In this document: positions 34,901 through 49,900 of the stretch, one piece after another
How the letters are laid out: every line of letters begins with the position of its first letter
Numbering within the stretch: position 1 is the first letter of the stretch
The notes under the pieces: generated by a model
Seen by the model: only the letters and a program-made list of their open reading frames with translations
Databases searched by the model: none
Told to the model about the DNA's origin: nothing
Position numbers and translations under genes: made by a program
Assembly (NCBI GenBank): GCA_963082975.1
Contig: OY720345.1
Coordinates: 29,024,611 to 29,088,610, forward strand
Length of the DNA stretch: 64,000 bases
Direction: 5' to 3'
Origin: Labia minor
Lineage: Eukaryota > Arthropoda > Insecta > Dermaptera > Spongiphoridae

Positions 34901-37900
34901 TTATTCATTAGATTAATCGACATATGAGAAGGGGGTAAAAAACAAAGAAAATGAATACCTAATAGGAATTTTATATTTCTTTATTTATGTGACGAAAATA
35001 GGAACGAGAATTTATAAAACAAACGAAAGTTTATTTCAAATAGAGTGACCTTTTTATTATCCTTTTTCTAAGATCGTTTCTAAACCAAACTTGAACATTT
35101 ACTATTAAAATAGCATTATTTATTACGATAAATAGATTAAGTATAATGTTAAGGGAACATTTTTTAAAGGTCAAATGCGGTCCAAATCATTTTATAATAA
35201 ATAACTTCTCTGACATTGAATCAGAAATAAATATTCTATCTGGTATTTGAATGGTGTGGTATGTTTATATTTTTGATATATTCATTCTTTAAAAACAATT
35301 TATTTTATCCAATGACTAAATTAATAAATTAATCTTATATATAAAAATATTAATAATATTTATATTAATAAATAATCATTACATAAATTAAAACAGGTCG
35401 AGAAATCAATGATATTAATTTTAATGATTTCTTGAAAATATCAAAATATTATTCTCTTGTTTTAAAATAGAATATTCATGATATTGGCAGCAAAGGCGAT
35501 TGAATTAAAAATACAAAATTTCATTTCATTTTTCTGTCAACGTTTCGAATTCAAATTTGCACCCTTCCTCAGGACTGACAATGAGTGATGAGTTTGTTAA
35601 TGTAAAATAAAATACAAAAAATGTATAGAACAATATAGTACAATCCTAAAGAATTTTTATTTAATGTTTAGCGAATACTTATTAAAAAATTGTTAATAAT
35701 AAATTGTGGAAGTATACATTTCGTGATTGATAATTAATCAAATATTAATTAAATATAATTTGTTTAATTTTTTACATTCAATATTATACATATATAAAAA
35801 TATATTAAGTTTGACTAATTTTATTAAATTAACTTATGCACCTCAACTTCATTCTAATTACTCATTATTCTAATCAAAGTAATTTTTTAAAAGTTTAGAA
35901 ATTCGTATATAAGGAAATATTAATATTTGTCTAGTTTTAATATCATATTTTTATAAAATTTTAAATCTAATATAAGAATAATATCAGAACAAATGTGAAA
36001 AAAGTTTAATTTCTAAAAAATAAAATCATTAGTGATAAAGAAAATTTTTTTGAGTTAAAATTTATCTGTATTCTATTGTATAGATAAAATGAACAAAAAT
36101 ATTCTATTGACATGATATGATGACATAGTTGTAAGCCCTAATTTTTAAAGTGTGGGCTGAAAAAATAACAAAGTACCTACACCTTTTTTTCAATAACCAG
36201 CTACATGTTTATTATAATTAATCTAATCAAAAATTTATATCCTACATTAAAGTATTTAGGTTATTAATTTTAAGACTATTCTCATTGTTTTTGTTTTTAT
36301 TTTAAATTATTTGTTAAAAGATCAAATTAGTTTTAACTATCTCTTAATAGACAGGTGTAAAGTAAATTACCGGATATTTTTATAACGCCCACCTTTTATG
36401 GTAATAAGATTTTAATTTAAGAAAATGAAAATTTATAATTCATTTAACACAACCTTGATATTATATATTTTATTATAATTAAATTAAATTGCAAGGTTTG
36501 ACTTTTTTTTGTTATTTCTTAGATTACGTATTATTTAAGATATTTTTATATGTAACCTGTCAATTGAGCAATTATCATTCAGAGACCTTCATATTTCTAG
36601 AAAAGTAATCCGATGTGTCAAATTTATTTAAATCTTATATATAAAATTCTCGTGTCACAAAACTTTGAAATGATACTCCTCCGAAACGGCTGGACCGATT
36701 TTAATGAAATTTTTTATGCATATTCAGTAGGTCTCAGGGCATGTCAGACTTCTTTTATTAAACCGCTGATTGGTAAGGTGTGTCCAGGGGGAGGTATTTA
36801 AATAAAATTAGTTTAGTTACAATGCTAGATCATAGAGGCGCTGGTGGCGATAATTTGCCGGTAATTTAAATTCTGAGCAATGTGCAGATAAAAATCTTTA
36901 TATATATATATATATATATTGATATATATTTTAATATTTTATTAAATAATTTTATTTTTTAAATTAAATTTTATTATTAAATTTTATTTTATTAAATTAA
37001 TAATTATGCCAATTAATTTTTTCTGCATAAATAAACATATATAAAAAACTATAGAAATGGGACAGGGTAGGAGTTAGATGGTTATAGCTCAGAATAGGGA
37101 CACTCGGGGGTGTACAGGGGGCGGAGCCCCCGTCTAGGTGTGGAGAGCGCCGAAGGCGCTCGGAGCAGCTAGTTATTATATATAATCCAGCAAGATTACC
37201 AATACTACATATATTCACAAAATTAATAGTAATATATTTACTTTTATTTTCAATAAGTAAATATTAATCAATTTTTATGACACATTATCTAGTGATATTA
37301 ATTAAATATAATGCGTAATATTGAAGTAAAATTTCAGATATCTTTTAACACGTACCCGTCGGCTCCATAATTTGTCTATTTATTTTATGTGGCGGAATAG
37401 GCCACCGGTGGTACATGCCGGCGGGAACATGATAAAATAGAAAAAATAAAATTTTATTTTAATTTTTGAAAAAATATAAAAAAAATAAATTCGTTTAATA
37501 AATAAAAATAAAATTTGTCGACTAAGGGACTATAATAATAATAATAATAATAATTAATTGAGTTTTTTTAATATAATATTAGGTTGTCCCATAAGTTTTT
37601 TCCTCGTCACGCTATGAATGACTCTAACTGCCTATGTTTATATATATAAAAACATGCAGGCTTATCTCTTAGCCATGTAAGGCATCGGCTTCAGTCACCC
37701 CAGAGCTTTTTCAGAGTATGTTTCGTTGGTGACAAAGTCTCTTTTAAAATTTTTTCTACACCGTTTAATATGGAGAGCCAAAAGAAGCATTTACGGCATG
37801 TTATGCTTCATTGCTTTAAATAAGGCAATACTGCAAAGGACACTCCAGACGAAATTTGCACCGTTTACGGGAATGGTGCTACGACTATTAGGACCGTCCG

Positions 37901-40900
37901 CAATTGGTTTAAGAAATTTAGAGCTGGCATTTTCGAGTTGAAAGATGAAGACCGCAGCGGCCGCCCAGCAACGACGGATACGGACATTATCAAGACTGTG
38001 CTTGCTGAAAATCCGCGATACAGTGTGCGCGAGATAGCGGATGAAACTAACATTCCCAAAACAACGGTACATAAGCATTTAATCAAGATGGGATATGCGA
38101 ATCGATATGAAGTTTGAGTTCCACACCAATTGACCGAGACCGGCCTTATAAAGCGCGTCTCTATGTGCGATTTGCTTCTTCAGTGACACGAAAGAAATCA
38201 TTTCTTAAAGAGTCTTGTCACTGGAGACGAGACTTGGATTTTGTATCAAAATGTGGATTGAAAACGGATTTGGTCTAAAGAAAATAGACCTTCAACTGTT
38301 GCGAAGTCTGGGCTTCATCCGAAGAAGGTTCTTTTGTGCATTTGATGGGACTGGAAGGGTGTACTGTACTACGAGCTCCTTCCTGAAGGTGATATGATCA
38401 ATGCTGACAAATATTGCAATCAACTGAATTAACTAAAAGTCGACATAGCAGAAAAACGGTCAGAATTGGCGAACCGACGATGTGTAGTATTCCATCACGA
38501 CAACGCAAGGCCGCTTATGCGTTGATCGTAAGGCAAAAATTATTATAGTTTGATTGGGACGTCATCCTCCATACTCCCCATACCTTCCTCCATCCGATTA
38601 TTACTTGTTCCTCTCCTTAAATGAATATTTTGAAAGTAAGCCTCAACTATTTATTTTAGAAAGAGGGCATAATGAGGCTTCCTGAGAGAGATGCAAGAAG
38701 GTTATAGAACAGAATGGTTCATATATAACATAATAAATCAACCTTAAACAATAAATATCGTGTATTCATTTCGCATCAAAAAAAGGGAAGGAACTTATGG
38801 GACACCCCAAATATTTAGTGACCCATTAAGACTAGATGGAGTTTTATATAAAAAAACAACTTCGAGGATCTATCCTCAATTAAGGTTAATAAGAATACCA
38901 ATAACAAGAAGCCGAATAATATCGGTTAAAATGTAAAATTATTAAAATATATAGTATATATTAAATTATTAAATATTATAATATAAAAAATTATTTCTCC
39001 TTGGTTCTTATGAACCTTTTACTTAAAATATGATATATTTGGTAAAAATATTACATCACAATGATTATTTTAAATCTTCTATGATTGCAATATTTATTTA
39101 ATATGTAGTTATTTGTTTTATGAGATGTTTTATAATAAAATGTTTAATTCCTTTATTAAAATCAACATACCACACAATTTTAATATATAAAAAAATAATA
39201 ATAAGAGATATTTGCAAGTATTTAAGAAAGAGTTCATTGTTTAGTTTTATTTGTAATAATTTGTGTATTTGGTAAATTTCAAAAAAGACGTTTGTTTTTT
39301 TATTAAAAAAAAAATTATTATCCAGGTTATCAATTTTTTATATTAATTTTATAGTAGGGAAAAGTTAAATTGTCTCTAAAAAATATTTAGTTTATAAATA
39401 ATATTATAATATTAAAATATATATATAATAAATAATTTATTTTTATTTAAAAAAAAACTACCAATGATTCTGCACTTCTTCCAAGAATAATAATCTGAAT
39501 GCGTCAAAGTTTTTTTTTTTGTAAAATTAATGCATATTTATATATAAATTAATGCTTTTTTTCATTAACTTTAATAATAATAACGACATTTTAATTTTAT
39601 TAAATTAAATATAATTTTGTTTTTTGTTTGTGATTACTTTTCTATAGTTGAAGAGGATTATAATATATTTTGAGAGGGTTATTTTAAAAAAGTAACCTTA
39701 AAAGAAAAAAAAATTGAAATTTAAATTATTTTTTAATTTTCTATTTACTGAATTTTTTTTTCTAATTTCTTTTCCATAATTTTATTAAATTAAATATAAT
39801 TTTGTTTTTTGTTTGTGATTACTTTTCTATAGTTGAAGAGGATTATAATATATTTTGAGAGGGTTATTTTAAAAAAGTAACCTTAAAAGAAAAAAAAATT
39901 GAAATTTAAATTATTTTTTAATTTTCTATTTACTGAATTTTTTTTTCTAATTTCTTTTCCATAATTTTATTAAATTAAATATAATTTTGTTTTTTGTTTG
40001 TGATTACTTTTCTATAGTTGAAGAGGATTATAACAAAGGATTCTCTTTTGAGAGGGTTATTTTAAAAAAGTAACCTTAAAAGGAAAAAATAAAAATTGAA
40101 ATTGAAATTAATTTAAATCGTTTTACAAATTCTCAAATGATGCCTGTTGGTATGTAAGTTTTATTTAATAATTTTGAAAATTTCTGTTAAATTTTTAAAT
40201 TATTATTATTATTTTTATATTATTGGCAAAGCCAAGATATTTTCAGCTAATTTACAAATAATGAAAATATTAGTCAATTAGTAAAATATATTAAATAAAA
40301 ATAACTTTTTGTGTGTGTAAAAAAATATTTATAAAAGGATGAGCTCATGAAATTCACTTTTTGTCATTTATTCTCAAATCACGAGGCAGTATACTATTAA
40401 TGGATGTCAAACAAAAACTAAAAGACCCAGCTAGTTCAAATTTCGATAGGAGTCAGCTGATAGTTGCCTGTTGACAGTAGCATTGTTGCCATTTCATTTA
40501 AGAGACGGAAAATTAAAAATGTCACGGACTTAATGATCTACCCTCGTATATTATTAGAAATGAGTAATTTTAATTTTTAAAAGTATATATATTTAATTTA
40601 TTATGACATTATATATACTTTATTTTGCTGTTAGTTGTAAATTGGAATCGGAGTCAAAGCCAAGATATTTTGATCATGAAGTTTACAAATAATGAAAATA
40701 TTAGTCATTTAGTGAAAAATATTAAATAAAAATAATTTTTTGTGTGTGGGAAAAAATTTTATAAAAAGAATAAACTCTTATTGGTTATACTTTGTTTCAA
40801 TTTAACTTTTCATACTAACACCTCAAAATAATAATTTTGATTTAGAACTATTCAAATCTTGGGTTTTTATGTCACTTCGATTATTTATTTAGAAGAAGAA

Positions 40901-43900
40901 CAAGAAGAAAGTTTTTAATAATATTCGCTACTTCATTGACTTCAACATTCAATATATAATTATAATTTTTTTTTCATTATTTATAATTGACCTCGAGATC
41001 TAGTTCATTTGACAATCTATATAATTCAATAAACTTTGAAATAAGTTAAATAAAATAAAATGACAATTTGAAAACATTGACTGGAATTAATCATATTAAC
41101 ATAATAATAACAAAAGTACACGGAGAAAAATTGACATTTTAATTAAACATATGCGACAGGCGGGATAAATTCTTTCACCCTTTACCCTCAAGTTGGATTA
41201 ATTATGATAATGCTATAATAATAAAAGAGCATGTCATTAGGTCAGATAATTAAGAGCAGAGAAAGTTGACAGGAAAAGGATGAGGAATGCCTGAAGGGTC
41301 TATTTTCAATCTTTCCAATCATCAATTGATTAACGGATTTATTAGAACTGCTCATCTCTCACACTCATTCTTTATTCTTTCTTAAATAATAGAATATACT
41401 TTTCTTAATATAGATCTTTATATTACATTAAAATATCTAGAGATCTTTCTCTAGGGAAGTAGGCTAAAATTTCGAAATCAGTAGTCAAATTGACAAATCT
41501 TAAAAGAATTTTATATTTTATATTAATTATCTTCAATTATTTGTAAATGATTTCTAGTATAAGGGAGAGGTTGGTGTGAGCAGATTTAAGTCATTAAAAC
41601 GTTAATAATATTAAATTCCTTTAAACTAGTACCTATATTTAATAGTTAATTTAATTTATAATTTTAAAATAAGTATTAAATACATTAAAAGTTATTTTTA
41701 TCGATTTATTTTAAAATCTATTAAATATTTAAAATATGAGGGTCATTTGAAAAGTTTTGAAAATGAAGCACAAACGGAAGCACCAGCTCAAATACGAAGG
41801 CAGATCAATAAATCCGTGATTTTATGAATCAAACACAGGTTTTTGGATAAAAAATTATTTTATTTTTCAACCTTATTTTTCCTTTAAGCTCTATAAACTT
41901 CGTCCAATTTCGAATTTTTAATCCCTTCCAAAAAATAAGATAGGTATAGGAAAATAGGTATTTGTTTGTCAGATGATTTCATCGTTGGAGACAAATCTTT
42001 TTCGGCCAAGCCATTTCTTCAGATTTCAACAAGAAATAGTCACTCGGGGCAAAATCTGGAGAATAGGGCGGATGAAGGAGCAATTCGTATCCCAATTCAT
42101 TGATTTTCATTTTCTTCTCAAATTACGAGGAAGTCTGCTATTAATGGATGTCAAACAAAACTAAAGGACCCAGCTGGTTCAAATGTCGACAGGGGTCAGC
42201 TGATAGTTGCTTGCTGACAGGAGCAGTGTTGTCATTTTATTTAATAGACAGGAAATTCAAAAAGTCACGGACTTATTGACCTGTCCTCCTAATATCTATC
42301 GAATAGTGCATAAATGTCAAATTTTATTGTCCTGTTCTGTAGTATCTTATTTGCCCGACTATTGTGTGAATAGTGTTATGTGTATTGTCTTTGGATCATA
42401 CCTTTGAGAAAATGAGAATTTGTCATGACAGCATAGTCCGTTTTGACTCAAATAAAACCGATTTTATTTAATGATTTATTAAAACAGATAAACTTAGGTC
42501 CACTATTATACATCTGAAGACGATTTTCCACAATTTTCTTCGAATTCCCGATTTCCAGTCTATTTTGGGAACAAATGACAATAGTAAATGAACAACAATA
42601 TATATATATATATATATACAATTTGAGAAATTGATTGCTAGTACTTATAGTTTGACCACATCTTTCCCTTTTCTATAGCATCTTACTAAAATAAATACCA
42701 TTGTTGTTTCCACATTATAAGAATTAATTTAATAATTTAATTGATTTTGATATCGATTATCTAATATCAATGAATCAATCAAATTGATGTTAACTATGTA
42801 TCATATATAAGAAATGCGATAACTATATAATTATAACGATCGGAGTAAGAGAAAGAGAGAGAATCTGGCCAATAAGAAATTTCTACAATCGATAGGCCTA
42901 CTTTTGCACAAATTAATTTTTGATAATAATAGGTCAAGGCGTTAAGCGTCAAATCATTTTTCAGATATATTCTAGGTATGCCATATATAATTACTTAATT
43001 AAATCGAAACAGAGTGTACAATTTTCAAGAATAAAATAAATAAGTTAATTGATTTTACAAAGCTTACCCAAAAAAAAAAACTAACTTCTATCTAAATTTT
43101 TTTTTTTAATTTTTCTTTTTCTTTGAAAAATTAAATACTTAAATTTATTTTATTTATTTATTTATTTCGCCTTTTATTTTGATTCCCCATTTTACAATAA
43201 TTTATTTACCTACATTTTTTTTCATTTATATTTAGAAACCAATCGAAAAAATTAAAATAAAATTTAAAATAAAAATGGTGGAATCAGGCTCCTGAGGACA
43301 TAGGCCTCCCCCAAGATTTCCTAAGATTGCATGTCTTTTTTTATCGATGTCTTTATTTATTAATTAATTTAAAAAAGTGAAAATTTATTAATATCAATTT
43401 AAATTTAATAAATAAATTAATTTTTATTATTTTTTTTCCTTACAATAAAAACATACTAATTGCATGAACGGGACAAGTCAATAAGTCCGTGACTTATTAA
43501 ATGAAACACAGGTTTTTGGATAAAAAATTATTTTATTTTTCAACTTAGTCTCCTATGAGCTCAACGTTTCTACAATTTTTGTATGCCTTCCAAAAAATAA
43601 GATTGGTGAGGACATCTTTGGTGCCTATTCACCCCCAGAAACCCACTGTTTTGACTGCTGTTTGGCCTCTTGTGTATTGGGATGGTTCCATGTTTTTTTC
43701 GCAAAAATAATGCTTAATGAGCACACGAAATTCACTTTTTTCCATTTTCTTCTCAAATTACGTAGTAGTCTGCTATAAATGGATATCAAACAAAAACAAA
43801 ATAACCCAACTGATTTCAATGTCGACAGGGTCAGGTAATAGTTGCCTGTTGTCAGGAGAAGTGTTTTCATTTTATTTAATAGACGGAAAATTCAAAAAGT

Positions 43901-46900
43901 CACGGACTTATTGACCTGCCCTCATATACACCTAATACTAATGTATAATAATTAAATATGTAATTCGAATTACAGAAACAAAAATGAAAATGTTATAAAT
44001 TAAATTCATAATTTTCCTTTTTATTTAAAAATTACAAATATTGTAATATATTTATTTTATTTAAAAATTACAAATATTGTAATATATTTATTTTATTTAA
44101 AAATTACAAATATTGTAAAAAATATATAATTTTATTAATTGACTTGTCGGGTCCTTGACACTTACATGACCCTTCGAAAATTATTCAAATTGTGATTATA
44201 CATTTTTATTATTATATTTATATATAATTCCTCCTTATTTATAAGCATAAGTTTGTGTTTTGAAATATTTTTAAATAATTTTAATCTTCAAAGTAGTATA
44301 TTATATATATTTAATATAAACATACCATAAATAATGATCATTTTACATCATTGATGCTGAATACAGATACACAGTTATAAAAATCCAATAATAAAAGTAG
44401 AGAAAGTATTATAAACGTTACGTTTGAATTTTTTTTTTTTAGATAAAATTTATTTTAAAAATATTATTATACGCAATTGGAGGAAAGTAATATCTCTCTT
44501 TAAAACCTAAGATGATAATAATGATTTATCTGAATATATTTATATATTATTATTCATTTATTATTAATATGTTTATTAATTAATTAAATACATTCATTAA
44601 ATATATATATATATATATACGAGGGGTGTTCAAAGTATTCTCGGTAACGGGGTAATTTAGCAGTGACGAAGGGATTTAAATTATTTCAGTTGGTAACGAC
44701 ACTTCCTGAGAACATAACCTCAAAATTTCATTTATTTATCATTAGTACTAATCTAATTATCGTTGGTGTAAGAAGACCAGAATGACTGATGCGACTATGT
44801 TGAGAAAAATGCTTTAAAGAAATAAAGCATACACCTTACAGCCCAGACCTTGCCCCCAGCGATTACTTCGTGGAAAACGTTTTTCTGACGATGAAAAGCT
44901 GAAGGTGGCAATTAACGCTCATTTTGAGGACAAGGAGGAAAAATATTTTTTAGAGTGAATTTAAAAGTTATAGTTAAAGTATAATTAATTATAGTGTGTT
45001 CATTAATTAAATATCTAAAATTTTCATTAAACAGCAAACATTTTTCATTCTTTATTTTAATTTTTTTTTTTTATTTTATTTTGTTTCATAAAGGTTTGTG
45101 ATAAATTTGTTGGTGAGTAATCTGGTAGCCTGTTGTTGGATCTTAATCTCGTCGGCATTGGTGCCTTTGGATACGGAATCCACCGGGAATCGGGCAGCCT
45201 TCAATTTTCTGGCTGCTGCCTCCGCTCTTTCCGTCCTCCTCATCGCGATCGACCAATACCTAGGCGTCGTCCACTCACTTACCTACCACGCACGCACTAG
45301 CACGGCCAGGAGTTTCGGTAAGTCACCTATTCCTATACACACCCACAGATAGGTACAGTCCCATTACAATTGAATGTATATACTAATACGTAGATTATGC
45401 ATCTACCATATCGTATTTATTATTTCATACAAAAGGTATTTGATTAAATACAATCATTTCAAAATAAAAACAAATCTAATATGTTATTTTTTATAATAAA
45501 TAAAATAAAATATTTTTTTTTATTGATTGGATATAAATTAGATGGTTATGAATGTCGAAATGTGCAGCCATTAAGAAATTTTCATTGACTAATTCACTAA
45601 TTATTCACATATTCACTAAATTTTGGTTTTTTTCTGTTCGGTTTGGATATAGGGAAATTATTTAATTAATTAATTTTTTAATTTTTCTATATACAATCCG
45701 AACTGAAAAAACCGAAAATTAGCCGCGCCCTCTGCTGGTCAAACTGATAAGACATGGTATTTAAATGGCATATCAATGGATTTATATCCAATCTTTAATC
45801 CTTTTTATCTCGAAAAATAGAAGTTTCCCCAAGAATTGCCTATGGAAAAAGTTTCTTAGAATTAATCAAAGAATCAACTGGCGAAGTTTCATCAAATTCT
45901 GCGAGGTGTAGGGGCCATAGTATATATACCCAAAATCAAAATAAATAAAAAAAAACAATAAATAAGCAAATAAACTAATCACTCAGAAATTATTATATTA
46001 ATATATTTCAAGAAGGATTCAATATTTTATATAAATTTCATCCCTAATATCTTTATAATATTTAGAGAATTATACAGTCACATAATAACATTTTCTTTTC
46101 TTTATTGTGCTCATTATCAATGAAATTTTTTTTACCTTGAAAGTTTAACTAGGTAGTATAGGTATCAAATAATGAATGAAAATAGATTGCTTCATAATAA
46201 TAATATTAATGTCAGATCAAATACTTTCTAGGTCATTTTTAATTCATTGTGGTTTTTATTATATTTTAACTTAATCATTTGTTTTGTATATTTTTATACG
46301 AGTTTTAATTATAATTTTATATATTACCTGTTAACTTTCAATCTATCACTGTGGAGCTACTGAAGTCAAAAGTTTTTGTACGCTACAACCCACACCTCCA
46401 TCCAATTTCAATTCTCTTTCAATTCCCTCACATATGACTTTATATTGTCTATTAATCGTGATATTAGTCTACAAATGGGTTTCACGACGTTTTCCTTACA
46501 CATTCTTAAAAAGTGTTCTCATCGAGAATTTCTTGAATTTACCTAATTTTGAAGATTTTGAGAATTTGAGGTTCCTGGTTTTTTTATAACTAAAAAAATG
46601 ACAAATTTGATCTATATTTTAACAATCGATGAAAGTATGTCAAATAATTTAATTGTAATTAAAATTTTAAAAAAAAAAATTCTAAAATTTGTTTCCATTA
46701 TAATTATGTGTTAGGTTTAGAAAAATAAATTATAAACTAAAGGCTAAAGATTATAATGTTTAAAAAATCTAAAAAATAGTAGGAGTATTATTTTAATATT
46801 TTATAGTCTAGTGACTATAATACACGGCCGGAAAAAGCCTAATACTTTGATTTGAAGATTATACTTTGACTTGAAAATGTGACTGTTAGAACAACTAGAA

Positions 46901-49900
46901 GAAGACTTAATGAAAATAACCTGAAGAAGACTTAAAGAAAATAACCTTGTCTAAAGAGAAGACCTTCCACGGGCCCAATTTTAAAAGTAAGTTATCAGAA
47001 AGCTCGGCTTCACTTTATCCACAAGGATTGTCAGGAGAGTCATTGTTCTTTTCACCGATGAGTCTCCTTTTTCTATTGAATGGATGTGATAGAGTGTGGA
47101 GAAAGCTAGGAAAATGATTTGCATCGTGTACCTTCACTGGGAGGGCGGCATATCATGGTGCGGCAAACCGAATTCTCCGCTGATTTACTAAAGAAATTGG
47201 GCTCATGTGTTCTTGAGCCCCTTCATCAAGTCTTCTTCTAGTTATTCTGACATTCACATTTAAATCCTGAACATAACCTGAATTTGGATAAAACGGTAAT
47301 TTTTATTCGATCTCCGACCACCCGAAAAACAGTAGTTGAAGTTTTACGAAGATCATTGACTATGTACCTGAGGTTATCTTCGATTAACACAACGGCTTTT
47401 GCAGATTCTGATATACTAAGCGGCATAATTTTTAGTCTTTAATCGAAAAGACACTCAAATAATGAATTGCTTGCATATTATCAAAAGAAAAACAGGGATT
47501 AAAAAATTATAATAAAGATATCAAATTTCATCAAAAATAAAATATTAATTAATATTAAATATGAAATTATTCGTTTTATGTTTTAAATTTATTCAGAAAT
47601 GTTAAAAACCTATCATATTAATTTTTTTTTCAATTTCATTTCATTAAAATAATAATTTATTTATAATTTTTAAAAAAATCTTTTTTGGGTGACATTCTCT
47701 ATATCAGTAGCAACTATTTCTTAAGTTGAAATGGTTATCATTTCTTAGTCACTAAGAAATAAGTTAAGTATTAGAAAAATTGGAATTTTTTATTTATTGT
47801 TCTTATTATTTAATATTTATTGGTATTATTTTTATAATATCAGGGCTGAATTAATAATTTATACAATATTTTCATTTTTAGATTTTTAAAATTATTTAAT
47901 TTACTTTATTTATATTTTAAATTTACACGTGTATATTATTATTAATGTTAAACCTATCAGATTTCAAATCCCTTTTTCTCATAAGAGGGAGCAGGTAGAG
48001 TAGTGGGGTAAAAATCATTAGAAAGCCGGTTTTATGCCATTTCTCAGTAGTAAATGAACGTAAATGAAAACGGCTGTTCGATAATTGCTACACAACGTCC
48101 TTTCGAAGGTGGGGCAAAAAAACCTATCCTATTTCAAAACGTTATTAAATTAAAACCAGTCAGCTTGTCAAAAAATTTCTTTTATTAACATATCGCAAAT
48201 TTTATGCCATTTTTAAATTTAAGTTTTGAACAGTAGCTCACTCAAATGTCGCCCTTGCGAGTGGATACACTGATTTAGCTCGTGGTAGCTTTCCATGACT
48301 TTCACCGTTATTGAACCGTCGTTTTCGATAAACGATGTTCACGATGTTCACAAGACCAAGGAATGTTGACTACTGACAAATGGCATAAAACCGGCTTTCC
48401 AACGGTTTTTACCCCACTACTCTACCTGCTCCCTCTTCTGAGAAAAAGGGATTTGAAATCTGACAGGTTTTTCTGCCCCACCCTGTATATAAAATTAAAG
48501 TTATTAAAAAACATCAATAGAAGTGTTATTTAATTAGTATTTTAATAATTAAACTATTATTATTATTAAATTATTATTATAATTATCGTTTAAGTTTCTT
48601 CATATAATAATAATTAGAATTTTTACTAATTCAGTTTAAAAGTTAATTTTTGGATTCTATTACTAAACTATTTCTTCTGATTAATAATCCGATAATTCTT
48701 CCAGTTAATAATGACACTATTTTGATACATTTTAGAAAAAAAAGCAATTATTTAAAAAATCTATTATTCTTTTTAGCTATCTATACTCTCTTCATACTAA
48801 GAAAAATAATATTTTTATAAAAAGAGACATTCAATTATTTTTTTTGAAACGAGGTGAGGTTCATTGGGCACGGAAGTAATTCAGTTAAAACACGAGCGCA
48901 ATCAACCAATTCTTATTTCATATACAAAAAAAGTGTGAAATATTTTAAGAAAATTTCTCTCTTTTAATCATACAATTAATATCCACAAATTATAATTTTT
49001 ATTTATCCAAATTAAAAGAAATATTCTTGTTAAATCACATAAAAAAATAATTTTTTTAATAATTTAAAAAAAGAGAGTATTAAATTTAAATTTAGGAGTG
49101 AGAAAAGTTCTAAAAATAAAATAAATAACAATTCAATTAAGAGAAATAAAAAAAATAACATGAAAAATATTAAAACGATCATATATTATTCAAATGAATT
49201 CATTTTAAATTACATCATTAACTCCTACATAGAAATTTATAAATAATAGATGAATGCATGCTTTATAAATCATTTTAAATTTTTATTTTTTGGTTTCATT
49301 TAAAATTTAAATTTCATTTAAAATGGCTATTAAAAGTTTTTTTTTGATACTCTAATAATACAAATATATTTATCCGATATTTTTTCAATTATTCTTATTT
49401 CTCTAAGAGAATGATTTTTAAGAAATAAAAAATTATAAATTCTTATCATAGCTAAATTGGTAAAATTGTGAGCCATGAAACTTGAGGTTGGAGTTTAAAT
49501 ATTTAAAAATTGATTTATTAAATAAAAATAAATCTAGAACCTTTCTTTTTACCGCGGCACACTTTTAACAATTTAGAAATTTGGCGGCACACAAAGAAAA
49601 AGATAAGTGTAAATACCTATAAGAGACTGTGTAATATAGTTTATCATAATAATCAGGGGTCGGCAACCTTTTTCAATATTAAGAGCCTGATCGCAAAAAC
49701 ATTTTTTATTTTTTATTTTTATTTTTTTTTGTTTTTTAGAACCATATTGAAAAAAATTGAAAAAAAAGTCGGAAATGTTTAAGAGCCTGATCTCGAAAAT
49801 ATTTACATACATATAAAATAATAAGTACTTTTTCTTAATTTGAACTTTACATTTGTAAAATTTGGCGGCACACAAAAGTGCCGGGGCAACTGGTTGAGAA

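Noticed and set aside
39591-40096. CRISPR-like direct repeats
   Set aside because: Contiguous 185-bp tandem units without spacers in a eukaryotic intron.
44621-45352. Mariner fragment merged with GPCR exon 2 as a transposase-receptor fusion
   Set aside because: Exon 2 begins after a clean acceptor at 45093 and the transposase relic ends in stops well before it.
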